A DNA stretch of 64,000 nucleotides from DAISKN01 sp964553925 (GTDB taxonomy: Bacteria > Acidobacteriota > Vicinamibacteria > Marinacidobacterales > SMYC01). Shown piece by piece: positions 15,492-24,395 of this stretch. A model generated the notes under the pieces. It saw only the letters and a list, made by a program, of their open reading frames with translations, was not told the origin of the DNA and made no database searches. The first letter of the stretch is position 1. Every line of letters begins with the position of its first letter. Both the position numbers and the translations under genes were made by a program. The stretch is from contig CAZKNR010000560.1 of assembly GCA_964553925.1 (NCBI GenBank), forward strand, positions 1-64,000, read 5' to 3'.

Positions 15492-17380
15492 GCGCCGAGC
15501 TCCCGGGAGGTCGCCCGTTCCGAGGGCGGGATGGTGTCGAGAAGCGCCCTCGGGATCGGGACACGACAGCGAAGGAGCGCCTGTCCGTACGTTTTTCCTT
15601 GAGCGTCGATGTGGAGACTCACTGTTCCTCCTCCGCCGAGAGACCGCTCGAGCAGAAAATTCAGGGCCCAGAGGTTCGGAACGAGGTATCGATGGACTTC
15701 ACCCTTGGCGATGCCCTCGAACCACGCTTTCACCCGCACGGCGGAAACGTTCTCTCGGATCCAGACGTAGCAGGCCGCGCTTCTTCCGATGAGGCCGATG
15801 TTCGCAGTGTCGCCCTTGTCGCCGCTGCGAGCATGGGCGATCGAAAGAAGAGGCACTTCGACGACGGGAGAGGAAGGGAGCTCCGCGAGAAGCGCCGTCG
15901 GAAACGGATCCTCGAGCTCGCGCGACGCTCTCGCTTCACCCCCGGTCACGGGCCACTGTAGATCGGACTTCGAGACAAGCTTCATCGGAGACTCCTGACC
16001 TGTGCCCTGGCTCCAAACCTCGACCGTCGCCGGGGCGGCCTCCTGGGGAATGAGGCTCGGCCAATAACGGACGACCTCGGAGACCGGGGGGGCGCCAGAG
16101 GTGACCGCGACTCCCGCGGGACCGCTGAGGATGAGGCCGGGGAGGAGCTTCCGGAAGATCTCGAGCTTTCGCCGGTCACGATCGCGGCAGGAGAGCCGGA
16201 GGAGGACCTCGGTAGGCGTATGCTCCGGAGTGAGACCGCGATGGGTGCTGTCGTCTCCGACGAGCTCGGTGTGGCTTGCTTCGAGAGGATCGAGACCGTC
16301 GCGCGCGAGCTCCGCTTCGAGACGCCGCCATAGGATCTCCGCGAAGAGCCTCGATTTCGCTCGGGCGTCGGGGCCCGAGACGATGAGCGCCCCCGAGGAC
16401 TTGAAGCCGTCCTCGAGCGCCGTCGAAACCTTGAGGAGATCCGTGGGCGGGCCGCCCGTTGCGCCCCGGATGCGAACGCGGTTCCGACCGTCGCTCTCGA
16501 GCGTCATGCTGGTGAAGTCGGCGATGGCGTCGGGGGTGATGTAGATCTGCGGATGTCCCATCTCGTACAGGAACTGCTCGCGGATGGTCTGGAGGCTCAC
16601 GAGGCCCCCGGAGCCCGGGTGCTTGGTCAGGACGAACGTTCCGTCCGGCTCGAACTCCAGGATGGGAAATCCGACGTCGATATAGCTCGGCACTTTCTCC
16701 CAGTCCGTGAAGTTGCCTCCCGTCGCCTGAGCCCCGCACTCGATGAGATGAGAGGCGACGATTCCCTGGGCGAGCCGGTCGTAGTCGTCAGGCCTCCAGC
16801 CGAACTCGTGGATCAACGCGGCGAGAGTGATTCCGGTGTCCGTCACCCGGCCCGAGAGCACGATGTCGGGGTCCTCTCTCAGAGCCTCGACCACCGGCAT
16901 CGCCCCGAAGTAGGCGTTCGCCGAGAGGATCTTGTCCCGGTACTCGCCGAGCTCCTCCCCGGTCTCCATGTTCGAAAGCGAGATGCCCCGGTCTCGAAGC
17001 TCGTCGATGCGGCCCTTCAGATCGTCTCCGCCCACGACCGCTACCTTCAGAGAAAGGCCCCGGCGTCTCGCCACCTCGAAGAGGGCCTCGGCGCAGCCCC
17101 GGGGATTGACGCCGCCAGCGTTGGTGATGATCTTGATCCGCCGCTTCAGAATCTCCTCGAGAAGCGGCTCCACCTGGCTCACGAAGTCCCTGGCGTAGCC
17201 CACCTTGGGATCGCGGGCGTACTGCTTCTGGAGGATGCTCATCGTGATCTCTGCGAGAAAATCGATCGAAACGTAGTCGAGCGGGATCGGGCCCGTCACC
17301 TGGCGCCTCAGGGCGTAGGGATCGTCGCCCCAGTAGCCCCCGGCGTTTCCGATGAAAAGCGTCTTGGTTCTCTCGGCCAT
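15488..17380 (-). CDS. AtuA-family protein (DUF1446 plus AtuA C-terminal domain)
   Basis: A 630-residue protein. The long N-terminal domain has GNAGGYWGDDPYALRRQV, KIITNAGGVNPRGCAEALFE, LSGRVTDTGITLAALIHEFG and HLIECGAQATGGNFTDW. The C-terminal 100 residues carry IAHARSGDKGDTANIGLIGR, the AtuA tail signature. In Pseudomonas atuA belongs to the acyclic terpene (citronellol/geranyl) utilisation cluster and is needed for growth, but its reaction is not settled. Here it sits between carboxylase beta and the enoyl-CoA hydratase, so a role in branched acyl-CoA breakdown is likely. Confidence 0.92.
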   Translation of the reverse strand: MAERTKTLFIGNAGGYWGDDPYALRRQVTGPIPLDYVSIDFLAEITMSILQKQYARDPKVGYARDFVSQVEPLLEEILKRRIKIITNAGGVNPRGCAEALFEVARRRGLSLKVAVVGGDDLKGRIDELRDRGISLSNMETGEELGEYRDKILSANAYFGAMPVVEALREDPDIVLSGRVTDTGITLAALIHEFGWRPDDYDRLAQGIVASHLIECGAQATGGNFTDWEKVPSYIDVGFPILEFEPDGTFVLTKHPGSGGLVSLQTIREQFLYEMGHPQIYITPDAIADFTSMTLESDGRNRVRIRGATGGPPTDLLKVSTALEDGFKSSGALIVSGPDARAKSRLFAEILWRRLEAELARDGLDPLEASHTELVGDDSTHRGLTPEHTPTEVLLRLSCRDRDRRKLEIFRKLLPGLILSGPAGVAVTSGAPPVSEVVRYWPSLIPQEAAPATVEVWSQGTGQESPMKLVSKSDLQWPVTGGEARASRELEDPFPTALLAELPSSPVVEVPLLSIAHARSGDKGDTANIGLIGRSAACYVWIRENVSAVRVKAWFEGIAKGEVHRYLVPNLWALNFLLERSLGGGGTVSLHIDAQGKTYGQALLRCRVPIPRALLDTIPPSERATSRELGA

Positions 17381-17386
17381 TTCGGA

Positions 17387-18994
17387 TCACATCCTGAAAA
17401 CGCCGGGCTTCGTCTCCGCGATGGGCGCGTTCAGAGCGGTCGCGAGGGAGAGTCCGAGAATCGATCTTGTCTTCCGCATGTCGACGACCCCGTCGTCCCA
17501 GAGCCGCGCCGAGGCGTAGTAGGGATGTCCCTCGCGCTCGTACTTCTCCCGAATGGGCCCTTCGATCTCCCGGGCGTCCTCGCTCGAAAGCTCCTCGTTC
17601 TTGCGCGCGAGCTGATCCCTCTTCACCGTTACCAGGACCGATGCCGCCTGCTCTCCCCCCATGACGGAAATGCGGGCCGTGGGCCAGCTCCAGAGGAACC
17701 TGGGATCGTATGCGCGGCCGCACATGCCGTAGTTGCCGGCGCCGAAGCTTCCGCCGAGGATGACGGTGAGCTTGGGAACGCGGGCGGTCGCGACCGCGTG
17801 CACCATCTTCGCCCCGTCCTTCGCGATGCCCCCCCGCTCGTAGGTCGCGCCCACCATGAACCCGGTGATGTTCTGAAGGAAGAGGAGCGGGCATTTCTCC
17901 GCGGTCGCGAGCTCGATGAAATGCGTGGCCTTGAGAGCGCTCTCGCTGAAGAGGACTCCGTTGTTCGCGAGGATGGCGACGGGGATCCCCTCGATATGCG
18001 CGAAGCCCGTCACCAGAGTCGCGCCGTAGCGCTTCTTGAACTCGAAGAGACGGCCCCCGTCGACGATCCGCGCGAGGACTTCCCGCACGTCGACCTGACG
18101 CCGCGGGTCCTTCGGCCAGACCCCGGGGATCTCCTCGGGATCGTATGCCGGCGGCTCGGGAGACTGGAGGCGAACGTCCGCCCGCTCTCTTTTTCCCAGG
18201 GTTCCCACGATCTCCCTCAGCGTTTCGAGAGCGTGCTCGTCGTCCTCGGCGAAATGATCGGCGACGCCCGAAATCTCGGTGTGTACGCGCGCGCCCCCGA
18301 GCTCCTCGGCGGTCACATCCTCGCCCGTCGCCGCCTTCACCAGGGGCGGCCCGCCGAGAAAGATGGTCCCCGTCCCGTTCACGATCACCGCCTGGTCGCT
18401 CATCGCCGGGACGTAGGCCCCGCCGGCAGTGCACATCCCCATGACCGCGGACAGTTGCGGAATGCGCGCGGCGCTCAGGACCGCTTGATTTCGGAAAATG
18501 CGGCCGAAGTGGTCGCGGTCGGGGAATACCTCAGCCTGGAGCGGCAGGAACGCTCCGCCGCTGTCGACGAGGTAGACGCAGGGAAGCCGATTCTCGAAGG
18601 CGATCTCCTGCGCGCGAAGGTGCTTCTTCACAGTGATGGGGTAGTACGTGCCGCCCTTCACGGTGGCGTCGTTCGCGACGATCATACATTGCCGCCCGCG
18701 CACCAGACCGACACCGCAGACGATCCCTCCCGCGGGCACGGGGTCCTCGTAAAGGTCGTATCCGGCGAAGGCTCCGATCTCGAGAAACGGAGAGCCTTCG
18801 TCGCAGAGCTTCGCGATGCGATCGCGGACGAAGAGCTTTCCCTGTTCCTGGTGCCGCGCGTGGGACTTCTCGTCCCCTCCCCGGCGGATGGCCTCGAGCT
18901 TTCGCTCGAGGTCGTGGTTGAGGGCGAGGTGAAGAGCGTGGTTCTCCCGATACTCCGCGGAGCTCGTTTGGACCTGGCTCCGGATCAGACTCAT
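17387..18994 (-). CDS. Acyl-CoA carboxylase beta subunit (carboxyltransferase)
   Basis: A 535-residue carboxyltransferase, which moves the carboxyl group from biotin to the acyl-CoA. Features: ARHQEQGKLFVRDRIAKLCD at the start, CVYLVDSGGAFLPLQAEVFP and GMCTAGGAYVPAMSDQAVIV in the N-half, and NITGFMVGATYERGGIAKDG plus ILGGSFGAGNYGMCGRAYDP in the C-half. The last two are typical of methylcrotonyl/geranyl-type subunits. The start ATG at 18994 is preceded by AAAGG and overlaps the stop of a 19-codon mini-ORF. The frame extends upstream to 19069 but into the RidA gene. Confidence 0.93.
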   Translation of the reverse strand: MSLIRSQVQTSSAEYRENHALHLALNHDLERKLEAIRRGGDEKSHARHQEQGKLFVRDRIAKLCDEGSPFLEIGAFAGYDLYEDPVPAGGIVCGVGLVRGRQCMIVANDATVKGGTYYPITVKKHLRAQEIAFENRLPCVYLVDSGGAFLPLQAEVFPDRDHFGRIFRNQAVLSAARIPQLSAVMGMCTAGGAYVPAMSDQAVIVNGTGTIFLGGPPLVKAATGEDVTAEELGGARVHTEISGVADHFAEDDEHALETLREIVGTLGKRERADVRLQSPEPPAYDPEEIPGVWPKDPRRQVDVREVLARIVDGGRLFEFKKRYGATLVTGFAHIEGIPVAILANNGVLFSESALKATHFIELATAEKCPLLFLQNITGFMVGATYERGGIAKDGAKMVHAVATARVPKLTVILGGSFGAGNYGMCGRAYDPRFLWSWPTARISVMGGEQAASVLVTVKRDQLARKNEELSSEDAREIEGPIREKYEREGHPYYASARLWDDGVVDMRKTRSILGLSLATALNAPIAETKPGVFRM

Positions 18995-19050
18995 GAGCGC
19001 CTTTCGATGAAGTTGTTGAGGCGACTGCTGAAAGTGAAGACCTCCGTCAT
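18991..19050 (-). CDS. 19-codon mini-ORF bridging ridA and carboxylase beta
   Basis: The peptide is MTEVFTFSSRLNNFIERRS. Its ATG overlaps the ridA stop (ATGA) and its TGA overlaps the carboxylase beta ATG (ATGA), so it fills the gap exactly. It may serve to carry ribosomes from one gene to the next, or it may be chance. No conservation data are available here. Confidence 0.35.
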   Translation of the reverse strand: MTEVFTFSSRLNNFIERRS

Positions 19051-19475
19051 TTCCCTTCCTTTTCAGCATTCGCGGCTGAGCCGACGACGGCCTCCGCCTC
19101 GATCTCGACGAGAAACACGTCTCCGATCAGATCGGCGCGAACCAGAGTGTTGGCGGGGCGGATTTTCCCGAACCGATCCCCGTGCACTTTGGCCACAGCT
19201 TCCCAGTCTTCCATGCGGGCGATGAAGATCCGCGTCCGGACCACGTCGGCGAGAGTCCCGCCGAGATCGCGAATCGCCTTCTCGATCTTGTCGAGGGCGT
19301 AACGCGCCTGGCCCGCTGGATCCCCCGGGGCCACAGGGCCGTCGGGACCGGTGGCGGTGGTCCCCGAGACGTAAATGTGGTCACCGACTCGCACCGCCCG
19401 TGAGTAGCCGAATTTCTCTTCCCAGGGGGTGCCGCTCGAGACCGAATGCCGTTTCCCATTGGCGCGATTGCCCAT
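19047..19475 (-). CDS. RidA/YjgF-family protein
   Basis: A 142-residue Rid protein. The core is YSRAVRVGDHIYVSGTTATG, then QARYALDKIEKAIRDLGGTL, DVVRTRIFIARMEDWEAVAK and NTLVRADLIGDVFLVEIEAE. The conserved Arg of deaminating RidA enzymes is present in the DVVRTRI/RADL region. Such proteins hydrolyse reactive imines or have related roles in catabolic clusters. The ATG at 19475 has a strong GAGGAGG ribosome site eight bases ahead. It is the first gene of the minus-strand acyl-CoA operon and is divergent from the outer-membrane gene at 19534. Confidence 0.9.
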   Translation of the reverse strand: MGNRANGKRHSVSSGTPWEEKFGYSRAVRVGDHIYVSGTTATGPDGPVAPGDPAGQARYALDKIEKAIRDLGGTLADVVRTRIFIARMEDWEAVAKVHGDRFGKIRPANTLVRADLIGDVFLVEIEAEAVVGSAANAEKEGK

Positions 19476-19533
19476 GAACAAGACCTCCTCGGACGGTATA
19501 TCATAAGGATCTCCGAAGGTTCCCGCGTAGTCG

Positions 19534-20544
19534 ATGAGAACACCCTTAGTGCTGGCGCTCCTGCTCTCTGCCTCCGCAGCGGCGGCGCAGACGGAGGAGG
19601 CGAACACGGAGAGCGCCGATTCCGATGCGAGCTGGCGCCAACCCCTGGCAAGTCGCAACCAAACCCCGTTAGCGCTTCTCTTCGTCTACATGACCCCCGA
19701 CCGCGCGAAGGCGATCGGAAAGGGCGAGCTCGATCTTGATATCGTCTTCGACTACTCGAACATCATCCAGGAGGAGCAGACCGAGAGCGAGTTTCTGCGG
19801 TTCGATCTGGAGTATTTGAGAACTCTCGTCGCCTTGAAGCGCGGCTTCGGCCGCGGGGTCGAGCTCGGTTTCGAAGTCCCGTTCTACGTCTACTACGGCG
19901 GGTTCCTCGACCCGTTCGTGAGCTCGTTTCACGAAGCCTTCAGGCTTCCCAATCTCCTCCGGGGACAAACTCCGAACGGACTCGTCGATTACCAGTACCG
20001 CCGCCGGGACCAGGTGGTTTTCGCGGGGATGAGCTCCTTCGGGGCCGTGGGCGACGTCGCCTTGAACGTCAAGAAGACCCTCTACGCGGCAAACCTGCGA
20101 GCGCTCTCGGTCCGGGGAACGCTCAAGCTCCCGACGGGAGATCCGCAAAACCTCAGCGGAAGCGGCGCCACCGACTTCGGCCTGGGAGTCGCTTTCGATC
20201 GCATCGGTCCGAAGTACGGGCTCTTCCTGAACGCGAATTACCACTTCCTCGGAACCCCGGAGCGATTCGAGACCCGGGACTACTTCTCCTTCATGGCGGG
20301 GGCCGACTGGCGCTTCAAGGAGCACCTCGCCGGCATCCTTCAGGTCGACTACCTGCGGCCTCCGATCCGGGGCGAGGTCGTGAACCTCACTGCCCCGGGG
20401 ATCCAGCTCGCTCTTGGGCTCCGCTACCGCCACTCGGAGTCTTTCACCTACGAATGGCGTCTCGTCGAGGACCTCTCGAGTTTCTCGCCCGATTTCACCT
20501 TCGCCTTCCAGATGGAGGTGCGGTCGAAGGGAGGCCGGCGCTGA
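19534..20544 (+). CDS. DUF3187-like outer-membrane beta-barrel protein
   Basis: A 336-residue protein with a signal peptide (MRTPLVLALLLSASAAAAQ). The mature part has PLASRNQTPLALLFVYM, FDYSNIIQEEQTESEFLRFD, and alternating hydrophobic strands such as RALSVRGTLKLPTGDP and YGLFLNANYHFLG. It ends in an aromatic-rich strand (FTFAFQMEV). The pattern fits DUF3187 outer-membrane proteins of unknown function. The next gene starts inside its stop codon, so the two form an operon. Confidence 0.8.
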   Translation: MRTPLVLALLLSASAAAAQTEEANTESADSDASWRQPLASRNQTPLALLFVYMTPDRAKAIGKGELDLDIVFDYSNIIQEEQTESEFLRFDLEYLRTLVALKRGFGRGVELGFEVPFYVYYGGFLDPFVSSFHEAFRLPNLLRGQTPNGLVDYQYRRRDQVVFAGMSSFGAVGDVALNVKKTLYAANLRALSVRGTLKLPTGDPQNLSGSGATDFGLGVAFDRIGPKYGLFLNANYHFLGTPERFETRDYFSFMAGADWRFKEHLAGILQVDYLRPPIRGEVVNLTAPGIQLALGLRYRHSESFTYEWRLVEDLSSFSPDFTFAFQMEVRSKGGRR

Positions 20545-21782
20545 GCGGGGCTTTCCTGTTCGCGGCTCTTCTTGCCGCTCAGCACCAGGAACACTCCCGG
20601 AATCCTTCGCCCGGCTCGGGAACGAGCTGGCTTCCGGCGTCCTCCCCCATGCAGGGGCTCCATGGGACGGCGGGACCCTGGTCTCTCATGTTCCACGGCT
20701 TTCTGAACCTCGTCTACCAGGAAGAGTCCGGAGTGAGGGGCAACTCTCAAACATTCTCGACGAACATGGCGATGTTTCACGCGGATCGATCCCTTGGAAG
20801 AGGTCGCTTCGGATTCCGCGTCATGGCCTCGCTCGAGCCTTCCATGGGGAAACGAGGATATCCTCTGCTCCTCCAGACGGGAGAATCCGCCGACGGGAGA
20901 AACCCGCTCTTCGACCGGCAGCACCCTCACGATCTCTTCATGGAGATCGCGGCGCGCTACGAACGAAGCGGGTTCTTCGTCTACTTCGCTCCGGTGGGAG
21001 AGCCGGCGCTCGGTCCCTCGGCCTTCATGCATCGCCTGTCGGCTTATGACAATCCGATAGCGCCTCTGACTCATCACTGGCTCGACGGAGCCCACATCAG
21101 CCACGGCGTCTTGACCATCGGATGGGAAGGCCGGGGAACGTGGAAGCTCGACGGATCGATCTTCAACGGCCGTGAGCCCGACGCCGATCGCTGGGACATC
21201 GACGGCTTCGATCTCGATTCCTTCGCGGCGCGGCTCACCTACAACCCAACGACCCGTTGGTCGGCCCAGGTCAGCGCGGCCAAGGTCCAAGAGCCCGATC
21301 GGCTGCACCCCTCTCTCGACGTCGTTCGATTCACCGCCTCCGCGACGTACCATCAGCCTCTCGCGCGAGGCTACTGGCAGACGACCGTCGCCTACGGCCG
21401 GAACGACACCGAGAGACTGACAGCGGCGCCCGCTACGCTCCCCCCGGGAGTGCACATTCACTTCACGCCGGGAATCTCGCCGGTGCAGCATGCGGTTCTG
21501 GTCGAGACCGGGCTCCGATTCGCGGACGCCCACTCCCTCTTCGGCCGAGCCGAATGGGCGGAGAAGAACGAGCTCTTCCTCGCGGCCGATCGAAGGCACG
21601 ACGTGGTCTATGACGTGGGAAAGGTGTCCGCGGGCTACATCTTCGACTTCATCGTTCGCCCCCGGGCCCGCATCGGGGTCGGCGCCTATGGGAGCCTGCA
21701 GGTACTCGAAACTGAGCTCGACTTGGTCTACGGAGCGACACCGTCGTCTCTCGGCATCTTTTGCCGCCTGACGATCGATTGA
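20541..21782 (+). CDS. Predicted outer-membrane beta-barrel protein, likely CTG start
   Basis: A 413-residue secreted protein of unknown family. The mature part is rich in aromatic and alternating residues (SLMFHGFLNLVYQEESGV, FGFRVMASLEPSM, WQTTVAYGRNDTERL, RIGVGAYGSLQVLETELDLV), as in outer-membrane barrels. FDRQHPHDLFMEIAARYERS and several His-rich stretches stand out. The ATG in this frame (20454) lies deep in the upstream gene and gives no signal peptide. The CTG at 20541 has GGGAGG six bases ahead, overlaps the DUF3187 stop as CTGA, and begins a signal-like stretch (SGAFLFAALLAAQ), so I choose it. Confidence 0.75.
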   Translation: MSGAFLFAALLAAQHQEHSRNPSPGSGTSWLPASSPMQGLHGTAGPWSLMFHGFLNLVYQEESGVRGNSQTFSTNMAMFHADRSLGRGRFGFRVMASLEPSMGKRGYPLLLQTGESADGRNPLFDRQHPHDLFMEIAARYERSGFFVYFAPVGEPALGPSAFMHRLSAYDNPIAPLTHHWLDGAHISHGVLTIGWEGRGTWKLDGSIFNGREPDADRWDIDGFDLDSFAARLTYNPTTRWSAQVSAAKVQEPDRLHPSLDVVRFTASATYHQPLARGYWQTTVAYGRNDTERLTAAPATLPPGVHIHFTPGISPVQHAVLVETGLRFADAHSLFGRAEWAEKNELFLAADRRHDVVYDVGKVSAGYIFDFIVRPRARIGVGAYGSLQVLETELDLVYGATPSSLGIFCRLTID

Positions 21783-21841
21783 GGGCGAGAGAGGCCGACC
21801 TCAACCACCGGGCAGCGTTCTATACTACGTGCCGCTTCTCC

Positions 21842-23392
21842 TCATTCGTTCGTGCATCGAAAATTCGCGGCATCGTCCGTGCTCCCCGTACCGTTGTAGC
21901 GGGCGACTTGCGGATAGGGGCAAAGGGGCCGGGTGCGCTCGGCGCCCTCCCCGAGCGGCCTGCGGGCGATCACGCGCTCCGGTGCCTTCCCCTCTTCGAC
22001 CCACTCCTCGAGCACCGAAAGGTGGTCCACGTTGAAGGCCCCTTCTCCCCCCGAGCAGTGAAGCACCCCCGGCAGCATGAATAGACGCACGGAATCCTTC
22101 ACCCGCTCCGCGCCCATCGTCGCCACGACGTCCTCGTAGTAGTGGATCGTGTTGCGCGGCGTGATGAGCGTGTCGTTCCAGCCGTGCCAGAGGAAGAGCT
22201 TTCCGCCGCGGCCGGCGAAGGCGCTGAGATCCGGGTCGGTCGCGCTCAGGACACCGTCATGCAGCTGGATCGCTTTGGCGACGTCGCGATCGAAGTCGAG
22301 CGCGCGAAGATCCCAGGCGGAATCGGCGAACACGAGCTGGCGCCAATAGTTCTCGTAAATCCGGAACCCGAAGAACGCGGGGAGTTCGAGCTCACTTCCA
22401 GGCTCGACTCCGGGGAATACCTGCTCGGCGGTTCTTGGATTCACGGGACCACGGTAGATCTTGCGCAGGGAGTCGACCTGAGTCACCGTCAAGCAGTCCG
22501 GCCCGTCGCCTTCGGTACACTGCAGAACCTTGGGGTCGAAGTCGCAATCGGACGGATCGCCGATCACCCGATCCGTCACCCCATCGCGTGCATCGCAGGC
22601 GGCGACCGCGGCATTCTGGATGACGGGGAATTTTGCCGCGGGAATCCCGCCTGTGGGGTCCGTTAACGCCGCTGTAATCCAGACGCCGCTTGCCATCAGA
22701 GGAACCCAGTTGTTGGCGGGGGCACCGGCAGAGATGCCGTCATAGTCGTCGGGGAAGCGCTGGGCTTCCATGAGACCTTGCCGTCCGCCGGTGGAGCAAC
22801 CCAGCCAGTAGGAGTGCCGCGGGCCGTCGCCGTAACGCTCCGCGATGATGGCCTTGGCCTTGACGGTCATCTCGTGAATCGCGCGATATCCGTGATCGAC
22901 CAGCTTTTCGGGATGACCCATCGCGAAGCTTCCGTCGTCCACCGCCCCTTCATGGCCGGTGTCCGTCGACGCCACCGCGTAGCCGCGAATCAAGGGCTCG
23001 TTCATTCGCGGATACATGATACGTCCCCAGAAACCGCCGTTGCCGACACCGGCGAACTTGCCGTTCCAGCCCTCCGCTGGCATCCACACCTCGAACTTGA
23101 TGTCGGAATCAGGGGCCGGTTGGATCGAGGCGGCGACTCGGCAGAAGGACGGCAGATTCTTGTAAGGAATGAAATCCTCAGGCGGCGCTCCGCCTGGCCA
23201 GGGGAATTCCTTGGGCGGCACGAAGGCGCCGGCCGCCACGGTCTCCGCCAGGGTGATGGTGGTATCCGGCAATCGAAGGCGGGCAAGGTCTTCACAAGGC
23301 GTTGCCGACTTCGACGCCGACGGCTCCTCCCGGCAACCCGAAAGCGCCACCAGAATCACGCTCATCGAAAATAGGGTTCTTCCAGAGGTCAT
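21842..23392 (-). CDS. Tannase/feruloyl esterase-family lipoprotein
   Basis: A 516-residue esterase. The N-terminus has a lipobox (ILVALSGC), so it is probably a lipoprotein. The tannase fold is shown by FKFEVWMP-like IKFEVWMPAEGWNGKFAGVG, the nucleophile motif WLGCSTGGRQGLMEAQRFPD (GCSTGG), the partner region LFLWHGWNDTLITPRNTIHY with the Asp, and LPGVLHCSGGEG with the His. Such enzymes split phenolic esters from plant material outside the cytoplasm. It stands alone, convergent with the outer-membrane pair. Confidence 0.93.
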   Translation of the reverse strand: MTSGRTLFSMSVILVALSGCREEPSASKSATPCEDLARLRLPDTTITLAETVAAGAFVPPKEFPWPGGAPPEDFIPYKNLPSFCRVAASIQPAPDSDIKFEVWMPAEGWNGKFAGVGNGGFWGRIMYPRMNEPLIRGYAVASTDTGHEGAVDDGSFAMGHPEKLVDHGYRAIHEMTVKAKAIIAERYGDGPRHSYWLGCSTGGRQGLMEAQRFPDDYDGISAGAPANNWVPLMASGVWITAALTDPTGGIPAAKFPVIQNAAVAACDARDGVTDRVIGDPSDCDFDPKVLQCTEGDGPDCLTVTQVDSLRKIYRGPVNPRTAEQVFPGVEPGSELELPAFFGFRIYENYWRQLVFADSAWDLRALDFDRDVAKAIQLHDGVLSATDPDLSAFAGRGGKLFLWHGWNDTLITPRNTIHYYEDVVATMGAERVKDSVRLFMLPGVLHCSGGEGAFNVDHLSVLEEWVEEGKAPERVIARRPLGEGAERTRPLCPYPQVARYNGTGSTDDAANFRCTNE

Positions 23393-23438
23393 GGCACTTT
23401 CCTTTCAATACTCGGTCCTCGCATGAGCGAAGACAGCG

Positions 23439-24395
23439 TCAAGCGCCCGCGTCTAGAATCGCGGCTGCGAGAAGCGGCATCAGGATCTCGTGATGCCCCA
23501 CGAAGTCGAAGCCTCGGCCCTTCCCCATGACGGGCCTCTCCACCACGTTCACCCGCGGCCGGTAGTGGCGGATAAAGTCGAAGTTCGCCGTCGAGAAGTC
23601 GGTGAGCGGGTAGCCGAGGTTTCTCACCACGCTCACCGCTTTGAGGAAAACTTCAGGGAGAACGACGGCGGAACCGAAGTTGAGGTAGACGCCGCCGCCG
23701 TCGAGGCCCCGCGCCAGGCTCGCGAAGAGCCGAAAGTCGAGGAGGCTCCCCTTCCCGATCGCCTCGCCCGAGGCCTGCGGGTGCATATGGATGATGTCGG
23801 TCCCGACGGCGACGTGGACGGTCACCGGGATGGCGAGCCGATAGGCGTTCGAGAGAAGGCTCAGCTTCTGGTGGGGCGGAGAGAGAGCGGCGAGGAACGC
23901 TCCGACGGACTCCCCGAGGCCGAGGCCCGCACCAACGCCCTCGTTCATCGCCCGGTTCAGGAGCGACCCCGTCTCTTCCGCCATCCCGAACTTTCCCGCA
24001 CCCAGGCTTTCGGAAACCTCCTCTGATGTTTCCCCTACGAGGGCCATTTCGAAATCGTGGATGATCCCGGCCCCGTTGAGTGCGAGACCCTGGACGTAGC
24101 CGCGCTCCATGAGGTCGACGAGAAGGGGCGAGAGGCCGACCTTTATCACGTGCGCCCCGAGGCCCCAGAGGATCGCCCGCTCGCTCTCCCGTGCGCTTTT
24201 CAACCGCGAGACGAGCTCTCTCAGGTCGCGACCCGCGAGGATGTCGGGAAGGCTCTGCCAGAACTCGCGAAAGCTTCCGCCCGGGGCCGCGGGCTTTCCG
24301 ATTTGCTGCGCCGACACCTTGCTCTTGCGGGACGCGAGAGGGTAGGTCTCGAGCTTCGAAAGATCGAGAGGGGCGATAGCGTAGCGGGACGCCAT
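23439..24395 (-). CDS. Deoxyhypusine synthase-like protein
   Basis: A 318-residue protein that resembles bacterial proteins labelled deoxyhypusine synthase-like: AILWGLGAHVIKVGLSPLLV, DLMERGYVQGLALNGAGIIH and DFEMALVGETSEEVSESLG, then FGMAEETGSLLN. True deoxyhypusine synthases modify eIF5A in archaea and eukaryotes, and related bacterial proteins can make homospermidine; the substrate here is open. It follows gmhA with a one-base overlap, so the two are co-translated. The catalytic Lys typical of DHS is not obvious, so a different reaction is possible. Confidence 0.65.
   Translation of the reverse strand: MASRYAIAPLDLSKLETYPLASRKSKVSAQQIGKPAAPGGSFREFWQSLPDILAGRDLRELVSRLKSARESERAILWGLGAHVIKVGLSPLLVDLMERGYVQGLALNGAGIIHDFEMALVGETSEEVSESLGAGKFGMAEETGSLLNRAMNEGVGAGLGLGESVGAFLAALSPPHQKLSLLSNAYRLAIPVTVHVAVGTDIIHMHPQASGEAIGKGSLLDFRLFASLARGLDGGGVYLNFGSAVVLPEVFLKAVSVVRNLGYPLTDFSTANFDFIRHYRPRVNVVERPVMGKGRGFDFVGHHEILMPLLAAAILDAGA

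Noticed and set aside
16553..19225. 890-codon plus-strand ORF opposite the AtuA and carboxylase beta genes
   Set aside because: Shadow of two well-conserved minus-strand genes; no family features.
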